From Candidatus Omnitrophota bacterium (GTDB lineage Bacteria; Omnitrophota; Gorgyraeia; Gygaellales; Profunditerraquicolaceae): 34,116 nt of DNA. The stretch lies in NCBI GenBank assembly GCA_903852325.1, contig CAINQO010000035.1, positions 1-34,116 on the forward strand, written 5' to 3'. Numbering within the stretch: the stretch's first letter is position 1; every line of letters begins with the position of its first letter. The position numbers and the translations under genes are program-made. Shown in pieces: positions 21,583-30,219 of the stretch. The notes beneath the pieces are model-generated. The model was not told the origin of the DNA and searched no databases. It saw nothing but the letters and a program-made list of their open reading frames with translations.

Positions 21583-24014
21583 AAAAGTTTATCATCATCG
21601 CGCTAATTATTTTCTTGTTGATCGGCAGTGCCATCCTTTACCTTAATCAGGTGATCCTCCCGCAAAAAATACAATCCCTGGTTGTCTCCGGGCTGTCCCA
21701 ACAGACCGGCAAAAATGTTACCTTAAAATCCCTGGAGTTCAATATTTTTAAAGGGCTGATCCTGCACGACCTGGTGATCGCCGACGGCCAGCAGGTGCTG
21801 CTGAGTACCCGCCAGGCAACCTGTACGGTTTTTATCTGGCCGATCTTCAAAAAACAGATCATTATCCCCAGTATAAATCTTAAGGCCCCGTATATTTTCC
21901 TGGAGCGCCGCACGGACGGCAGCTTTAACCTGCAGGATCTTTTTAAGCCTCCGGCTCCGGGAAAGAGCCAGGAATTCAACGTGGCGGTTTTCAAGGTGAG
22001 GATCACCAACGGCAGTGTCGCTTTTCAGGATGACACCCTGCCGGAAAAATTCAAAAAGGAAATTAAGAATATCCAGTTGATCCTGCATCTGGGGCTGCCG
22101 GTAAAATTGAAATTCAAGCTTTCCGCGCAGATGGAGGAGCTGGTTCCGGTCACGCTCACCGCTTCCGGAGAGTATAAAATTTTCAGCCAGGAGCTGTCGG
22201 CTGACTTTGAAATTAAGCATTTGCCTCCCGCCGAATTCAGCGCTTATTACGGGGATTTAGGGAAGATGGTTACCGGACTGGTCGATTTAAAAGCCAAGGT
22301 GGGCTTGAAAAACCAACTGCTTGCGGTCGACCTTGACTGTCAGGGTGATAATTTAACTTTCACCAAAGATAATCTCTCGGCGCGCTTAAATGCGGCTTTG
22401 CAAGCCAGGATCGCTTATTGGCTGGAAACAAAAAAACTTGCTTTTAGCGGCGGCTGCGATATCCGGCAGGGACAGATGGGAGGGCTGGAGTTTGTCGGAG
22501 AGGTAAAAAATTTGCAGGGCAGGTTGGTTTTTAACGAACAGTCTTTAGCCGGGGAAAACATGGAGGCGGAATTATTCGGCTTTCCCTTTAAATTCAGGGT
22601 TGCGGTTAAGGATTTCGGCAAGCCGGCGCTGGATATAAATACCGACCTTGATTTAAGTATTGTCCCGGGGCTGGCCAAAGATAAATTTAATCTTTCCCTG
22701 ATTAAATCGGCCAGCGGCAAAGCCGGGCTCCTGGTCAGGATTTTTCCCAATGAACAGGGGGCCTGGCAGGCGCAGGGAGGCCTGGTCATTACCGGAGCCG
22801 CTTTTAAGCTGGATAAAGTGGAAGCGCCGATTGAGAGTTTGTCCGGCCAGCTTAAGTTCAGCAGTCAGGGGTTAAGCTGGTCTAACGCCCAATTTAAATA
22901 CCAGGGTATAAATTACCAGAGCAGCGGTACGCTTTCAGATTTTGCCCTCCCGGCAATTAAATTAAAACTTGAAACCCCGCAGTTATCCCTGGCTGCGGAT
23001 CTGGTTTTATCCGGACAGAAGGTAAGGTTCAGCCGGTTCAAGGGCAGTTATCTTAATTCGCAGTTTTCGATCAGCGGGGATATCGACAGGGTTGATCCGG
23101 AAAAACCGCAGGTGGAGCTGGCCGGCAGGGTTAACCTGGACTTGAATGATCTGGAAGGGCTGCTCCAGAAAATATATCCGGCGGTAAAAGCCTGCAAACC
23201 CCGGGGAAAACTGGAGGCGCAGTTCAGCTTGAGCGGCGAAATTACCGATTTTAAGAACTGCGCGGTACAGGCGAAACTGTCTTCCGACAGTCTTTCCCTT
23301 TATGGTTTACAGGCGCAGAATTTACTCCTGGATTATCTGCAGGAAAAAAGGATCGCCAGGGTCACTAATTGCAATATGGCTTTTTATGACGGGGTAATCG
23401 CGGCCAGCGCGGCTTTAAACCTGAATGCGGAGCAGCCGGTTTACCATGTGGACCTGTCCGCCAGCGGAGTAAGACTGGAAAAACTTAAAATGGACACTAA
23501 TTCTAAAACTAAAGAGATTGCCGGGATTTTTTCCGGGCAGCTCAAGCTTAACGGAAGAGGCAATGATCTGGCGCAGGCTGAGGGTTCCGGAAGTATCACC
23601 ATTGAGCAGGGGAAGCTGGGGGGGCTGAATTTGCTCAAAGGGTTGGGCAGTTTACTGTTGTCTAAAGATCTGGGGAATATCGAATTTACCGGGGCTTCCT
23701 GCGATTTTTCGATCAAAGATAAATTTATTAGTTCGGATGATTTTAAATTAACCAGCAGTATCGTTAATCTCTCCGGGCCGCTGAAGATAGGCCTGGACCA
23801 TTCCCTCTCCGGGGCCTTGGATGTGGAGGTCTTAAGCGAGAAGATCCCCATGGATGGAACATTTAAGGATGTGGCTACCGCGATCATCGGCCAGGGGGGA
23901 GGTAAATTCGGGTTAATCAAATTAGGCGGGACACTGGAAGAACCTAAATACGGGTTTAAAACAGATGTGAGCAATATCATCCAGGGGTTGGCGAACGTGT
24001 TCCTGAAAAAATAA
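21579..24014 (+). CDS. AsmA family envelope protein
   Basis: Protein of 811 aa with an N-terminal membrane anchor (about 4-24) and a long periplasmic beta-rich region. The N-terminal stretch TGKNVTLKSLEFNIFKGLIL is typical of AsmA; the C-terminal AsmA_2-like stretch contains GSGSITIEQGKLGGLNLLKG and LSGALDVEVLSE. AsmA-like proteins (including TamB, YhdP) form hydrophobic grooves thought to move phospholipids to the outer membrane. The ATG overlaps the previous stop (ATGA). Its TAA stop lies within the left arm of the inverted repeat described below. It complements the DUF748 protein at 1927. Confidence 0.83.
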   Translation: MKKFIIIALIIFLLIGSAILYLNQVILPQKIQSLVVSGLSQQTGKNVTLKSLEFNIFKGLILHDLVIADGQQVLLSTRQATCTVFIWPIFKKQIIIPSINLKAPYIFLERRTDGSFNLQDLFKPPAPGKSQEFNVAVFKVRITNGSVAFQDDTLPEKFKKEIKNIQLILHLGLPVKLKFKLSAQMEELVPVTLTASGEYKIFSQELSADFEIKHLPPAEFSAYYGDLGKMVTGLVDLKAKVGLKNQLLAVDLDCQGDNLTFTKDNLSARLNAALQARIAYWLETKKLAFSGGCDIRQGQMGGLEFVGEVKNLQGRLVFNEQSLAGENMEAELFGFPFKFRVAVKDFGKPALDINTDLDLSIVPGLAKDKFNLSLIKSASGKAGLLVRIFPNEQGAWQAQGGLVITGAAFKLDKVEAPIESLSGQLKFSSQGLSWSNAQFKYQGINYQSSGTLSDFALPAIKLKLETPQLSLAADLVLSGQKVRFSRFKGSYLNSQFSISGDIDRVDPEKPQVELAGRVNLDLNDLEGLLQKIYPAVKACKPRGKLEAQFSLSGEITDFKNCAVQAKLSSDSLSLYGLQAQNLLLDYLQEKRIARVTNCNMAFYDGVIAASAALNLNAEQPVYHVDLSASGVRLEKLKMDTNSKTKEIAGIFSGQLKLNGRGNDLAQAEGSGSITIEQGKLGGLNLLKGLGSLLLSKDLGNIEFTGASCDFSIKDKFISSDDFKLTSSIVNLSGPLKIGLDHSLSGALDVEVLSEKIPMDGTFKDVATAIIGQGGGKFGLIKLGGTLEEPKYGFKTDVSNIIQGLANVFLKK

Positions 24015-24015
24015 C

Positions 24016-24237
24016 TTTTAACCCAAGTTTTGCTATCGCAAAACTTGCCCGGAGGGCCGCCCATCTTTTGTAGGCGCGCCTAAAGAATAGATGGGCGGGG
24101 TTAACCCAGCCCATTTGAAAATGGGCTGTCGTAAGACAAAATTTGCACAATGCTTTTTGATGCAAAAATATATGTTAATGTTATAATAATATTTTAGACA
24201 GACATAGAACAATTGTAATGCAAATTTTGGGTTAAAA
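24016..24237. repeat. hairpin-rich element with 18-bp terminal inverted repeats (MITE-like)
   Basis: TTTTAACCCAAGTTTTGC (24016-24033) and GCAAATTTTGGGTTAAAA (24220-24237) form near-matching inverted ends. Inside are three perfect hairpins: CAAGTTTTGC/GCAAAACTTG (24024-24047), CCGCCCATCT/AGATGGGCGG (24057-24098, containing the palindrome TAGGCGCGCCTA) and CAGCCCATTT/AAATGGGCTG (24107-24128). GGGTTAACCC at 24098-24107 is itself palindromic. No transposase is encoded. The left arm includes sequence adjacent to the asmA stop codon. A non-autonomous mobile element or a complex terminator region are both possible. Confidence 0.6.
24157..24187 (+). promoter_or_regulatory. candidate promoter of the trpB2 operon inside the repeat element
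   Basis: A perfect TATAAT at 24182-24187, with TTGATG at 24157-24162 (spacer 19, longer than ideal). If used, the operon is transcribed from within the inverted-repeat element. Confidence 0.45.
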
Positions 24238-24340
24238 ATAAGTTATCGCGGGTAAAATAAGACATCCTCCAGTAATATGAAAGGGATGTCTGATTACAGA
24301 GATTAAAAGAAAGATTTCAGCGGTTAGCCAGGAGAGAAAA

Positions 24341-25732
24341 ATGCCCAAGCACAAGTTTCTTTTGGAAGAAAAAGATATTCCCCGGAAATGGTATAACCTG
24401 GCCGCGGACCTACCTTCACCGATGCAGCCGCCCCTTGCCCCTGACGGTTCACCGCTTAACCCGGCGATGCTGGAGCGGATCTTTCCCGGTAATATCATTG
24501 AACAGGAAATTTCGACACAGCGCTGGATCGATATCCCCGAAGAGATTCTGGAGATCCTTACTTTATGGCGGCCCGCGCCGCTGCGCCGCGCACTGGCTTT
24601 AGAAAAATATTTAAAGACCCCGGCCAGGATTTATTATAAAGATGAGAGCACCAGCCCCGCCGGAAGCCACAAGCCCAATACCGCCGTGGCCCAGGCCTGG
24701 TATAATAAAAAATTCGGGATCAAAAGATTGACCACGGAAACCGGAGCCGGCCAGTGGGGTTCGGCGTTGGCTTTTGCCTGTAATTTGATCGGGCTGCAAT
24801 GCCGGGTTTATATGGTCCGCATCAGCTTCGACCAGAAACCGATGCGTAAAACCATGATGCAGACCTGGGGGGCGGAGTGCATCGCCAGCCCCAGCACGCA
24901 TACCCACGCCGGAAGAGAAGTGCTTAAAGCCATGCCGCATACGCCCGGAAGCTTGGGGATCGCCATCAGCGAAGCGGTGGAAGACGCGCTTTCCGATAAA
25001 AGCAATAAATCCCGGTATTCTTTGGGCAGCGTGCTCAACCATGTTTTGCTGCACCAGACGATCATCGGCCTGGAGGCGAAAAAGCAGCTTAAGCTCGCTA
25101 AGGAAAAGAAGCCGGATGTGGTGATCGGCTGCGTAGGCGGAGGAAGTAATTTCGCCGGCGTCGCTTTTCCTTTTGTCTGCGATAAAATCCACGGAGAAAA
25201 GATCCAGATCATCCCGGTTGAACCGACGGCCTGCCCGACTTTGACCAAGGGCCCGTTTGCTTACGATTTCGGGGATATCGCCGGGCTTACTCCGTTATTG
25301 CCGATGTATACGTTGGGGCATAAGTTTGTGCCGGAACCGATCCACGCCGGAGGTTTGCGTTACCATGGAATGGCGCCTTTAGTCAGCCAGGCGGCAGTGG
25401 AAGGGTTGATCTCGCCGCGGGCATATGACCAGGTTAAATGTTATGAATCCGCGGTGATTTGGGCCAAAACCGAAGGGACGATCCCGGCTCCGGAAACTTC
25501 GCACGCCATTGCCTGCGCGATCGATGAAGCCAAAAAAGCTAAGGCCGAAGGCAAACAAAAAGTAATTTTATTCTGTTATAGCGGCCACGGCCTGATGGAC
25601 CTGGCCGGTTACGATAAATTCCTCACCGGTAAGCTTTCCGCTTATCATTTACCCGGGCACAAGATCCAGGATTCCCTTTGCGCCTTGAAAAAATTCCCCG
25701 CCGCCAAAAAAATAAAAACCGGGAGGTGGTGA
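24341..25732 (+). CDS. trpB: TrpB2-type tryptophan synthase beta chain
   Basis: Pyridoxal-phosphate enzyme of 463 aa, joining indole and L-serine to tryptophan. The PLP Lys is K111 in SHKPNT; the catalytic Glu is E133 in [10 protein letters not shown]; the phosphate loop is GGGSN. The long N-terminus ([25 protein letters not shown]) and overall length (about 460 aa, compared with about 400 for TrpB1) define the TrpB2 subgroup, which often occurs without TrpA. No trpA, trpC or other trp gene is adjacent, so salvage of indole or a paralogous role is plausible. It overlaps the retropepsin gene by 1 nt (TGATG). Confidence 0.9.
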   Translation: MPKHKFLLEEKDIPRKWYNLAADLPSPMQPPLAPDGSPLNPAMLERIFPGNIIEQEISTQRWIDIPEEILEILTLWRPAPLRRALALEKYLKTPARIYYKDESTSPAGSHKPNTAVAQAWYNKKFGIKRLTTETGAGQWGSALAFACNLIGLQCRVYMVRISFDQKPMRKTMMQTWGAECIASPSTHTHAGREVLKAMPHTPGSLGIAISEAVEDALSDKSNKSRYSLGSVLNHVLLHQTIIGLEAKKQLKLAKEKKPDVVIGCVGGGSNFAGVAFPFVCDKIHGEKIQIIPVEPTACPTLTKGPFAYDFGDIAGLTPLLPMYTLGHKFVPEPIHAGGLRYHGMAPLVSQAAVEGLISPRAYDQVKCYESAVIWAKTEGTIPAPETSHAIACAIDEAKKAKAEGKQKVILFCYSGHGLMDLAGYDKFLTGKLSAYHLPGHKIQDSLCALKKFPAAKKIKTGRW

Positions 25733-26466
25733 TGCGGGTTCGTTTTTGCCAACCCCGTTTTGCGCTCTTGGCCGCGGCGGGTTTTTTAATTTTGCCCGGT
25801 TTCCGGCTGCAGGCAAAGGCGGATACTTTATACCTGAAAAACGGCCGCAGCATCGAAGGGATAATCAATAAGGAAGATGACCGGGATGTTGATCTGGAAG
25901 TAGGCTGCGGGCTGGTAAAATTTTCCAAGGAGCAGATCGAAAGTATCTCCCGGTCTTCCTCCTCCGGAGCCCAGTTGATCAAGCAGGGATGGGCTAAGGA
26001 AAAAGAAGCGCAGGCAGCCAGGGTCAGGGAATTTAGGGAGAAGCAGGAAAGCCTCCCCAAACCGGTAGCCCTGGGCAATCAAAACGGGCAGATGATCGTG
26101 GAAACGACCTTGAATAAAAAATTCAAGGTTAACCTGGTTTTGGATACCGGGGCTTCCGTAGTGATCTTATCCGCTAAAACCGCTGCCCGTTTAGGGCTGG
26201 ATGTTTCTGTCCCGGAGAATAAGGCTAAGGGGGTTGCCGCCGAGTTTGTTTTGGCGGATGGCCGTAAAATAGTGGCCCGGAGCGTTATCCTGGAGAGTGT
26301 CAGTGTCCAGGGCTCCGAGGCGCAGAATGTCGAGGCGGCAGTTTTGCCGGAACAGGAGAACAGTATTATTGCCGGGGATGGGTTGTTAGGGATGTCTTTC
26401 CTGAAAAATTTTTGTTTTAAGATCGACCAAAAAAACAATAATCTGATTTTGGAGAAACAGCCATGA
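25732..26466 (+). CDS. periplasmic retropepsin-like aspartic protease
   Basis: Protein of 244 aa with a signal peptide (about 1-30) and an N-terminal strand module ([27 protein letters not shown]). A retropepsin-type domain follows: LDTGAS (137-142) holds the single catalytic Asp, and a later segment reads [12 protein letters not shown] (near 226). Retropepsin-fold proteases work as homodimers, one Asp from each chain. In bacteria such domains occur in envelope proteins of unknown substrate. The ATG at 25732 follows GGGAGGTGG and overlaps the trpB2 stop by one nucleotide. The longer frame starting at 25678 would overlap trpB2 by 55 nt and lacks a signal peptide, so it is rejected. Confidence 0.8.
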   Translation: MRVRFCQPRFALLAAAGFLILPGFRLQAKADTLYLKNGRSIEGIINKEDDRDVDLEVGCGLVKFSKEQIESISRSSSSGAQLIKQGWAKEKEAQAARVREFREKQESLPKPVALGNQNGQMIVETTLNKKFKVNLVLDTGASVVILSAKTAARLGLDVSVPENKAKGVAAEFVLADGRKIVARSVILESVSVQGSEAQNVEAAVLPEQENSIIAGDGLLGMSFLKNFCFKIDQKNNNLILEKQP

Positions 26467-26879
26467 AAGCTTTCACCGAATATTTATATTTTCACACCAA
26501 GAAACGCCAGGAGCTCCTTAATATTACCGGCCAGGTGGAGGAGGCATTGTCCAAAAGCGGGATCAATGAAGGGCTTTGCCTGGTCAATGCCATGCATATC
26601 ACCGCCAGTGTTTTTATTAATGACGATGAGGGGGGCTTGCACGAAGATTTTCTGCTGTGGTTGGAGAAGCTGGCGCCTTTCGGTAAAGATAAGTATAAAC
26701 ACAACCTCACCGGGGAAGACAACGGGGATGCCCATCTTAAACGCACGGTCATGGGCAGGGAGGTAGTGGTGGCGGTGACTAAGGGGAAATTGGATTTCGG
26801 CCCCTGGGAGCAGATCTTTTACGGGGAGTTTGACGGCCAGAGAAGAAAACGCGTCTTGGTCAAAATAATCGGAGAATAA
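26463..26879 (+). CDS. YjbQ family protein (UPF0047)
   Basis: Protein of 138 aa of the YjbQ/UPF0047 family. Characteristic segments are [17 protein letters not shown] (about 39-55), [13 protein letters not shown] (about 80-92) and [21 protein letters not shown] (about 105-126). A secondary thiamine-phosphate synthase activity has been described for E. coli YjbQ, but its physiological role is unclear. It overlaps the retropepsin gene by four nucleotides (ATGA) and ends 3 nt before the next gene's start. Confidence 0.87.
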   Translation: MKAFTEYLYFHTKKRQELLNITGQVEEALSKSGINEGLCLVNAMHITASVFINDDEGGLHEDFLLWLEKLAPFGKDKYKHNLTGEDNGDAHLKRTVMGREVVVAVTKGKLDFGPWEQIFYGEFDGQRRKRVLVKIIGE

Positions 26880-26882
26880 TCT

Positions 26883-29078
26883 TTGCGTAAGATATCCCTG
26901 TTAAATTCCATCACTTTTCTTTCCGCTTTCCTTTTATTCCAGATCGAGCTGATCGTCTCCAAGATCATGCTTCCGGATTTCGGGGGCAGTTACCTGGTGT
27001 GGGGATCCTGCGTAGTTTTCTTCCAGGCGGTATTATTTTTGGGGTATTTTTTCGCGTATCTGTGGATCAGAAAAGCCGGGATCCCTTCCATCCGGAAATT
27101 CTATTTTCTTTTATTCCTTCTGCCTTTATTGTGTTTTCCCGGCCGGGGCTTTCCCGCCATTACCCGGGTTAACCTGAGCGTGCCGCTGGTCGCCAATGTA
27201 TTCTGGTACCTGTTTTTCTCGATCGGCGCGGTTTTTTTTGTGTTATCCACGAGCAGCGTCATCCTGCAATCCTGGCTGTCCGGCTCGGAGCTGCCGGAGA
27301 GGAATAATCCTTACGCCCTTTTTGCCCTGTCGAATTTAGGCTCATTCACCGCGCTTTTGACTTACCCGTTTGTCTTTGAAATGTTCCTGGACTTAAACCA
27401 GCAGCTTTTCCTGTGGCGCTTAATGTATTTTCTGCTTTTAGCTTTGATCGGGCTGGCGGTATTTAAAATTAAACTTTCCCCTCAAGCGGCAGTGGGGGCG
27501 CCCGGGGACCGGCGCGGGGTTTCCGGGCAAGATTGCGCCCGGTGGCTGGCCTTCAGCGCCGCCGGAGTGGTGATGTTTTTGTCGGTGACCAACATCCTCA
27601 CTTATGAGATCGCCCCGATCCCTTTATTGTGGGTATTACCGCTGTGCATTTATCTGATCTCTTTTGTCCTTAATTTTAAGCGCAAAAGCTGGGTTCCTGC
27701 CTGGGTAACGGATAAATTTTACCTGACTTTTGCCTGGAGCATCCTTTTCTTTTTTATTCCCTTGATGCGGATTTTGCCCGCTTTTGTCGAAATGGGGGTG
27801 ATCTGCTGGTTTTTATTCCACTTGTGCATGTTCTGCCAATACCAGTTGAATAAAACTAAGCCGGCGGATCTGAATTACCTGCCTTTATTTTATTTAGTCG
27901 TTTCTTTAGGCGGATTCCTAGGCGGGTTTTTTACTACCTGGGTCATGCCGCTTATTTCTTTTTCCGCCTGCGAGTATCTGGTGGGCCTGGCTTTGATCGC
28001 GGTGGGACTGGCTATTGGCAGTGAGTTCAAGCTGATGGGCTGGATCAATGTGTTTTTGGTATTTTATGTTTGTGTCACCCTTAAAATCTGGCCTGTTTTA
28101 TTTAGAGAGTATAATGTGTTCGGCCTCATCATTATTTTTTGGATATATAAAGTTTGTTACGCGCGCATAAGCAAGAATCCTCGCGCGTTTTTGCTAAGCA
28201 TTATCTTGATATTGTCCGTCACCTCGCTTATTTATCCGCTGTGGACTAAATACGATTATATTTACCGGCACCGTAATTATTACGGGATATACGAGGTTTC
28301 CCGGAAAGAAGGCAAGATCCTGTTGATGCACGGGACAACCACGCACGGCGTGCAATATACGGATAAAGATAAGCAGGACCAGCCCCTGGCTTATTATCAT
28401 AAACTTACCCCGGTAGGGCAACTCCTGGGCTCTTCCTGGGAAAGAAAAAACATGGGGGTGATCGGTTTGGGCACGGCCGGGCTTTCCGCTTATGCCCGAC
28501 CGGGCGAGGTGGTCGATTATTTCGAGATCGATCCGGATGTTTATTTTATCGCCGACAAAATATTTACCTTTCTTAAAAATACCAAAGGAAGGATCAATTT
28601 TATTTTCGGGGATGCCCGGGTCAAGATCAAAGAACAGCCCGCCGGCCGCTATGATATTCTGGTGGTAGATGCTTTTAGCGGGGACGCGATCCCGGTGCAT
28701 CTTTTGACCACTGAAGCGATCGATGAATACCATAAACATTTATCCGCCGGGGGAGTGATCCTGTTCCATATCTCCAACCGCTACCTGAATTTTATCCCGG
28801 TTTTATTCAGCAACGCCGAGTACCTGGGCGCGTATTCATGTTTCAAAAATAACATTGAGAATAATAAGCTGGATGCCTATTCTACCAGCTGGTTTGCGGT
28901 GACCTGGGACAAAGGCTCCTTTAACCGGTTGCTCTCCGGGTTTAACTGGAACCAGTATGTTCCGGGTAAAAAACGCCTGCTGCGCCCCTGGACGGATAAA
29001 TATTCCGACATGCTTTTGATCCTGGACCTAAAAGGGGTTTTTTCTCAGATCAGGTATTTTCAACCTTTTTACTGGTAG
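26883..29078 (+). CDS. multi-TM protein with C-terminal spermidine synthase-like domain
   Basis: Protein of 731 aa. The first about 440 residues hold about a dozen hydrophobic segments. The C-terminal domain (about 470-720) is a class I methyltransferase-like spermidine synthase fold: MGVIGLGTAGLSAYA (Gly-rich loop), FEIDPDVYFIA, FGDARVKI and LVVDAFSGDAIPVHLLT. Such fused membrane spermidine synthase-like proteins are widespread in environmental bacteria. Known polyamine synthases are soluble, so aminopropyl transfer is not established here. The TTG start at 26883 has a weak GGAGAAT upstream. It is 3 nt from YjbQ and 7 nt from the macro-Nudix gene. Confidence 0.83.
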   Translation: MRKISLLNSITFLSAFLLFQIELIVSKIMLPDFGGSYLVWGSCVVFFQAVLFLGYFFAYLWIRKAGIPSIRKFYFLLFLLPLLCFPGRGFPAITRVNLSVPLVANVFWYLFFSIGAVFFVLSTSSVILQSWLSGSELPERNNPYALFALSNLGSFTALLTYPFVFEMFLDLNQQLFLWRLMYFLLLALIGLAVFKIKLSPQAAVGAPGDRRGVSGQDCARWLAFSAAGVVMFLSVTNILTYEIAPIPLLWVLPLCIYLISFVLNFKRKSWVPAWVTDKFYLTFAWSILFFFIPLMRILPAFVEMGVICWFLFHLCMFCQYQLNKTKPADLNYLPLFYLVVSLGGFLGGFFTTWVMPLISFSACEYLVGLALIAVGLAIGSEFKLMGWINVFLVFYVCVTLKIWPVLFREYNVFGLIIIFWIYKVCYARISKNPRAFLLSIILILSVTSLIYPLWTKYDYIYRHRNYYGIYEVSRKEGKILLMHGTTTHGVQYTDKDKQDQPLAYYHKLTPVGQLLGSSWERKNMGVIGLGTAGLSAYARPGEVVDYFEIDPDVYFIADKIFTFLKNTKGRINFIFGDARVKIKEQPAGRYDILVVDAFSGDAIPVHLLTTEAIDEYHKHLSAGGVILFHISNRYLNFIPVLFSNAEYLGAYSCFKNNIENNKLDAYSTSWFAVTWDKGSFNRLLSGFNWNQYVPGKKRLLRPWTDKYSDMLLILDLKGVFSQIRYFQPFYW

Positions 29079-29085
29079 GTGAACG

Positions 29086-30012
29086 ATGAAAATAAAAAAT
29101 ACGGAAATTAAGGTCATGCTGGGGGACATTACCGAGTTGCGGGTGGACGCGATCGTCAACGCGGCGAACAATCAATTGTTGATGGGCGGGGGAGTGGCGG
29201 GGGCGATCAAAAAAAAGGGAGGCTCGATCATCGAGGAGGAGGCCCTGGCCAAGGGGCCGCTGGAGATCGGCCAGGCGATCACTACCGGCGCCGGAGAACT
29301 GGCGGCAAAATATGTCATTCACGCCGCGACGATGGGGATGGATTTCAAGACGGATGAATTTAAGATCCGCGCGGCCGCGAGCAACGCGCTTTATGCCGCC
29401 GAACAGATCAGGATCAATTCCGTGGCTTTCCCGGCCTTAGGCTGCGGGACAGGCGGGTTCCCGCTTTTAGCCAGCGCCAAGATCATGGCCCAGGAAGTTT
29501 TAAAACATTTACGCAGCGAGGTTTCCTTAAAAGAAATAATTTTTTGCCTGAGGGACCAGGAGGCATTCACCGTTTTTAAAAAAGGGGTCCTGGGTTATTT
29601 GGAGTACGTGACCACAAAATTATCCGGCGGCCCTTACGTGACAGTGGATGCGATCATCGAACTGGCTTCGGGAATTGTCCTGGTCAAGCGCAGTAACCCG
29701 CCTTTTGGCTGGGCTTTGCCCGGCGGTTTCGTGGATTACGGGGAGAGTCTGGAGGAGGCGGTGATCCGGGAGGCCAAAGAAGAAACCGGGCTGGAGTTAA
29801 CCCAGGTTAAACAATTCCACACTTATTCGGATCCGGCCAGGGACCCCCGGTTCCACACGATTACGGCGGTGTTCACTGCCAAAGCCAAAGGCACTCCTAA
29901 AGCCGGGGATGACGCCGCGGATGTCAAAATAATTAAACCTTCCCAATTAGAAAAAATAGGGTTTGCTTTTGACCACAAGGAAGTGCTGAAGGAATACTTT
30001 AAAATAAAATAA
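29086..30012 (+). CDS. macro domain-Nudix hydrolase fusion
   Basis: Protein of 308 aa with two enzymatic domains. The macro domain (about 1-170) carries [18 protein letters not shown] (24-41), the ADP-ribose-binding pattern, and GCGTGGFP (119-126). The Nudix domain (about 182-305) has the complete box G214-x5-E220-x7-R228-E229-x3-E233-x-G235. Macro domains remove or bind ADP-ribose and its derivatives; Nudix ADP-ribose pyrophosphatases split ADP-ribose into AMP and ribose 5-phosphate. The fusion suggests a single protein doing both steps; the substrate is inferred. It closes the operon and is followed by a strong terminator. Confidence 0.9.
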   Translation: MKIKNTEIKVMLGDITELRVDAIVNAANNQLLMGGGVAGAIKKKGGSIIEEEALAKGPLEIGQAITTGAGELAAKYVIHAATMGMDFKTDEFKIRAAASNALYAAEQIRINSVAFPALGCGTGGFPLLASAKIMAQEVLKHLRSEVSLKEIIFCLRDQEAFTVFKKGVLGYLEYVTTKLSGGPYVTVDAIIELASGIVLVKRSNPPFGWALPGGFVDYGESLEEAVIREAKEETGLELTQVKQFHTYSDPARDPRFHTITAVFTAKAKGTPKAGDDAADVKIIKPSQLEKIGFAFDHKEVLKEYFKIK

Positions 30013-30035
30013 ATTGGGAGCTGTTTGGTAAATAA

Positions 30036-30069
30036 AAAAGAGCCGACTCTTTATTGAGTTGGCTCTTTT
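30036..30069 (+). terminator. intrinsic terminator of the trpB2 operon
   Basis: A 14-bp stem (AAAAGAGCCGACTC with GAGTTGGCTCTTTT, one G-U pair) around a 6-nt loop, with T-run inside the descending arm. It lies 24 nt after the macro-Nudix stop. Confidence 0.85.
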
Positions 30070-30100
30070 GGTTTATCATTGGGTTATCATCGGGTTGAGT

Positions 30101-30145
30101 CTGGATGATGCGGTTAGCGCCGAACTAAGCCTGGATGATACGGTT
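30101..30145. repeat. two 15-bp direct repeats in the convergent intergenic space
   Basis: CTGGATGATRCGGTT occurs at 30101-30115 and 30131-30145, 30 nt apart. Nearby, TTATCATTGG/TTATCATCGG are imperfect tandem words, and CGCCGAAC/GTTCGGCG (about 30118 and 30168) form an 8-bp inverted pair. No coding sequence is supported in the 204-nt gap. Confidence 0.5.
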
Positions 30146-30175
30146 GGAGATTTTCGATTATTGTATCGTTCGGCG

Positions 30176-30219
30176 TAAACTAAAAATTACAAGTATTTGT
30201 TATGGTAATTTTTAGTTTA
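30176..30219 (-). terminator. 15-bp perfect hairpin at the end of the helicase gene
   Basis: TAAACTAAAAATTAC (30176-30190) and GTAATTTTTAGTTTA (30205-30219) pair perfectly across a 14-nt loop. On the minus strand the stem includes the helicase stop codon. A/T-rich arms make it an atypical terminator or a stop-codon-overlapping structure. Confidence 0.6.

Larger units (their letters stand above)
24015..24340. other. 326-nt intergenic region: repeat element, promoter and leader hairpin
   Basis: No ORF is supported. It holds the inverted-repeat element at 24016-24237 and a candidate promoter at 24157-24187 (TTGATG, 19-nt spacer, perfect TATAAT). A leader hairpin also lies here, AGACATCC (24260-24267) with GGATGTCT (24284-24291). 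The trpB2 start follows at 24341 with a CAGGAGAG ribosome binding site. The hairpin has no U-tract and no Trp codons around it. Confidence 0.6.

Noticed and set aside
24071-24082. Palindrome TAGGCGCGCCTA taken as a restriction or phage-type site
   Set aside because: It is the loop portion of a larger perfect stem and needs no separate explanation.
24260-24291. Leader hairpin before trpB2 as a Trp attenuator
   Set aside because: There are no consecutive Trp codons, no leader peptide with a ribosome site and no U-tract.
24611-25192. 193-aa frame on the minus strand opposite trpB2
   Set aside because: The opposite strand encodes an intact, motif-complete TrpB2; the frame is a codon-bias artefact.
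25678-25731. Longer start for the retropepsin gene at 25678
   Set aside because: It would overlap trpB2 by 55 nt and hide the signal peptide; GGGAGGTGG supports 25732.
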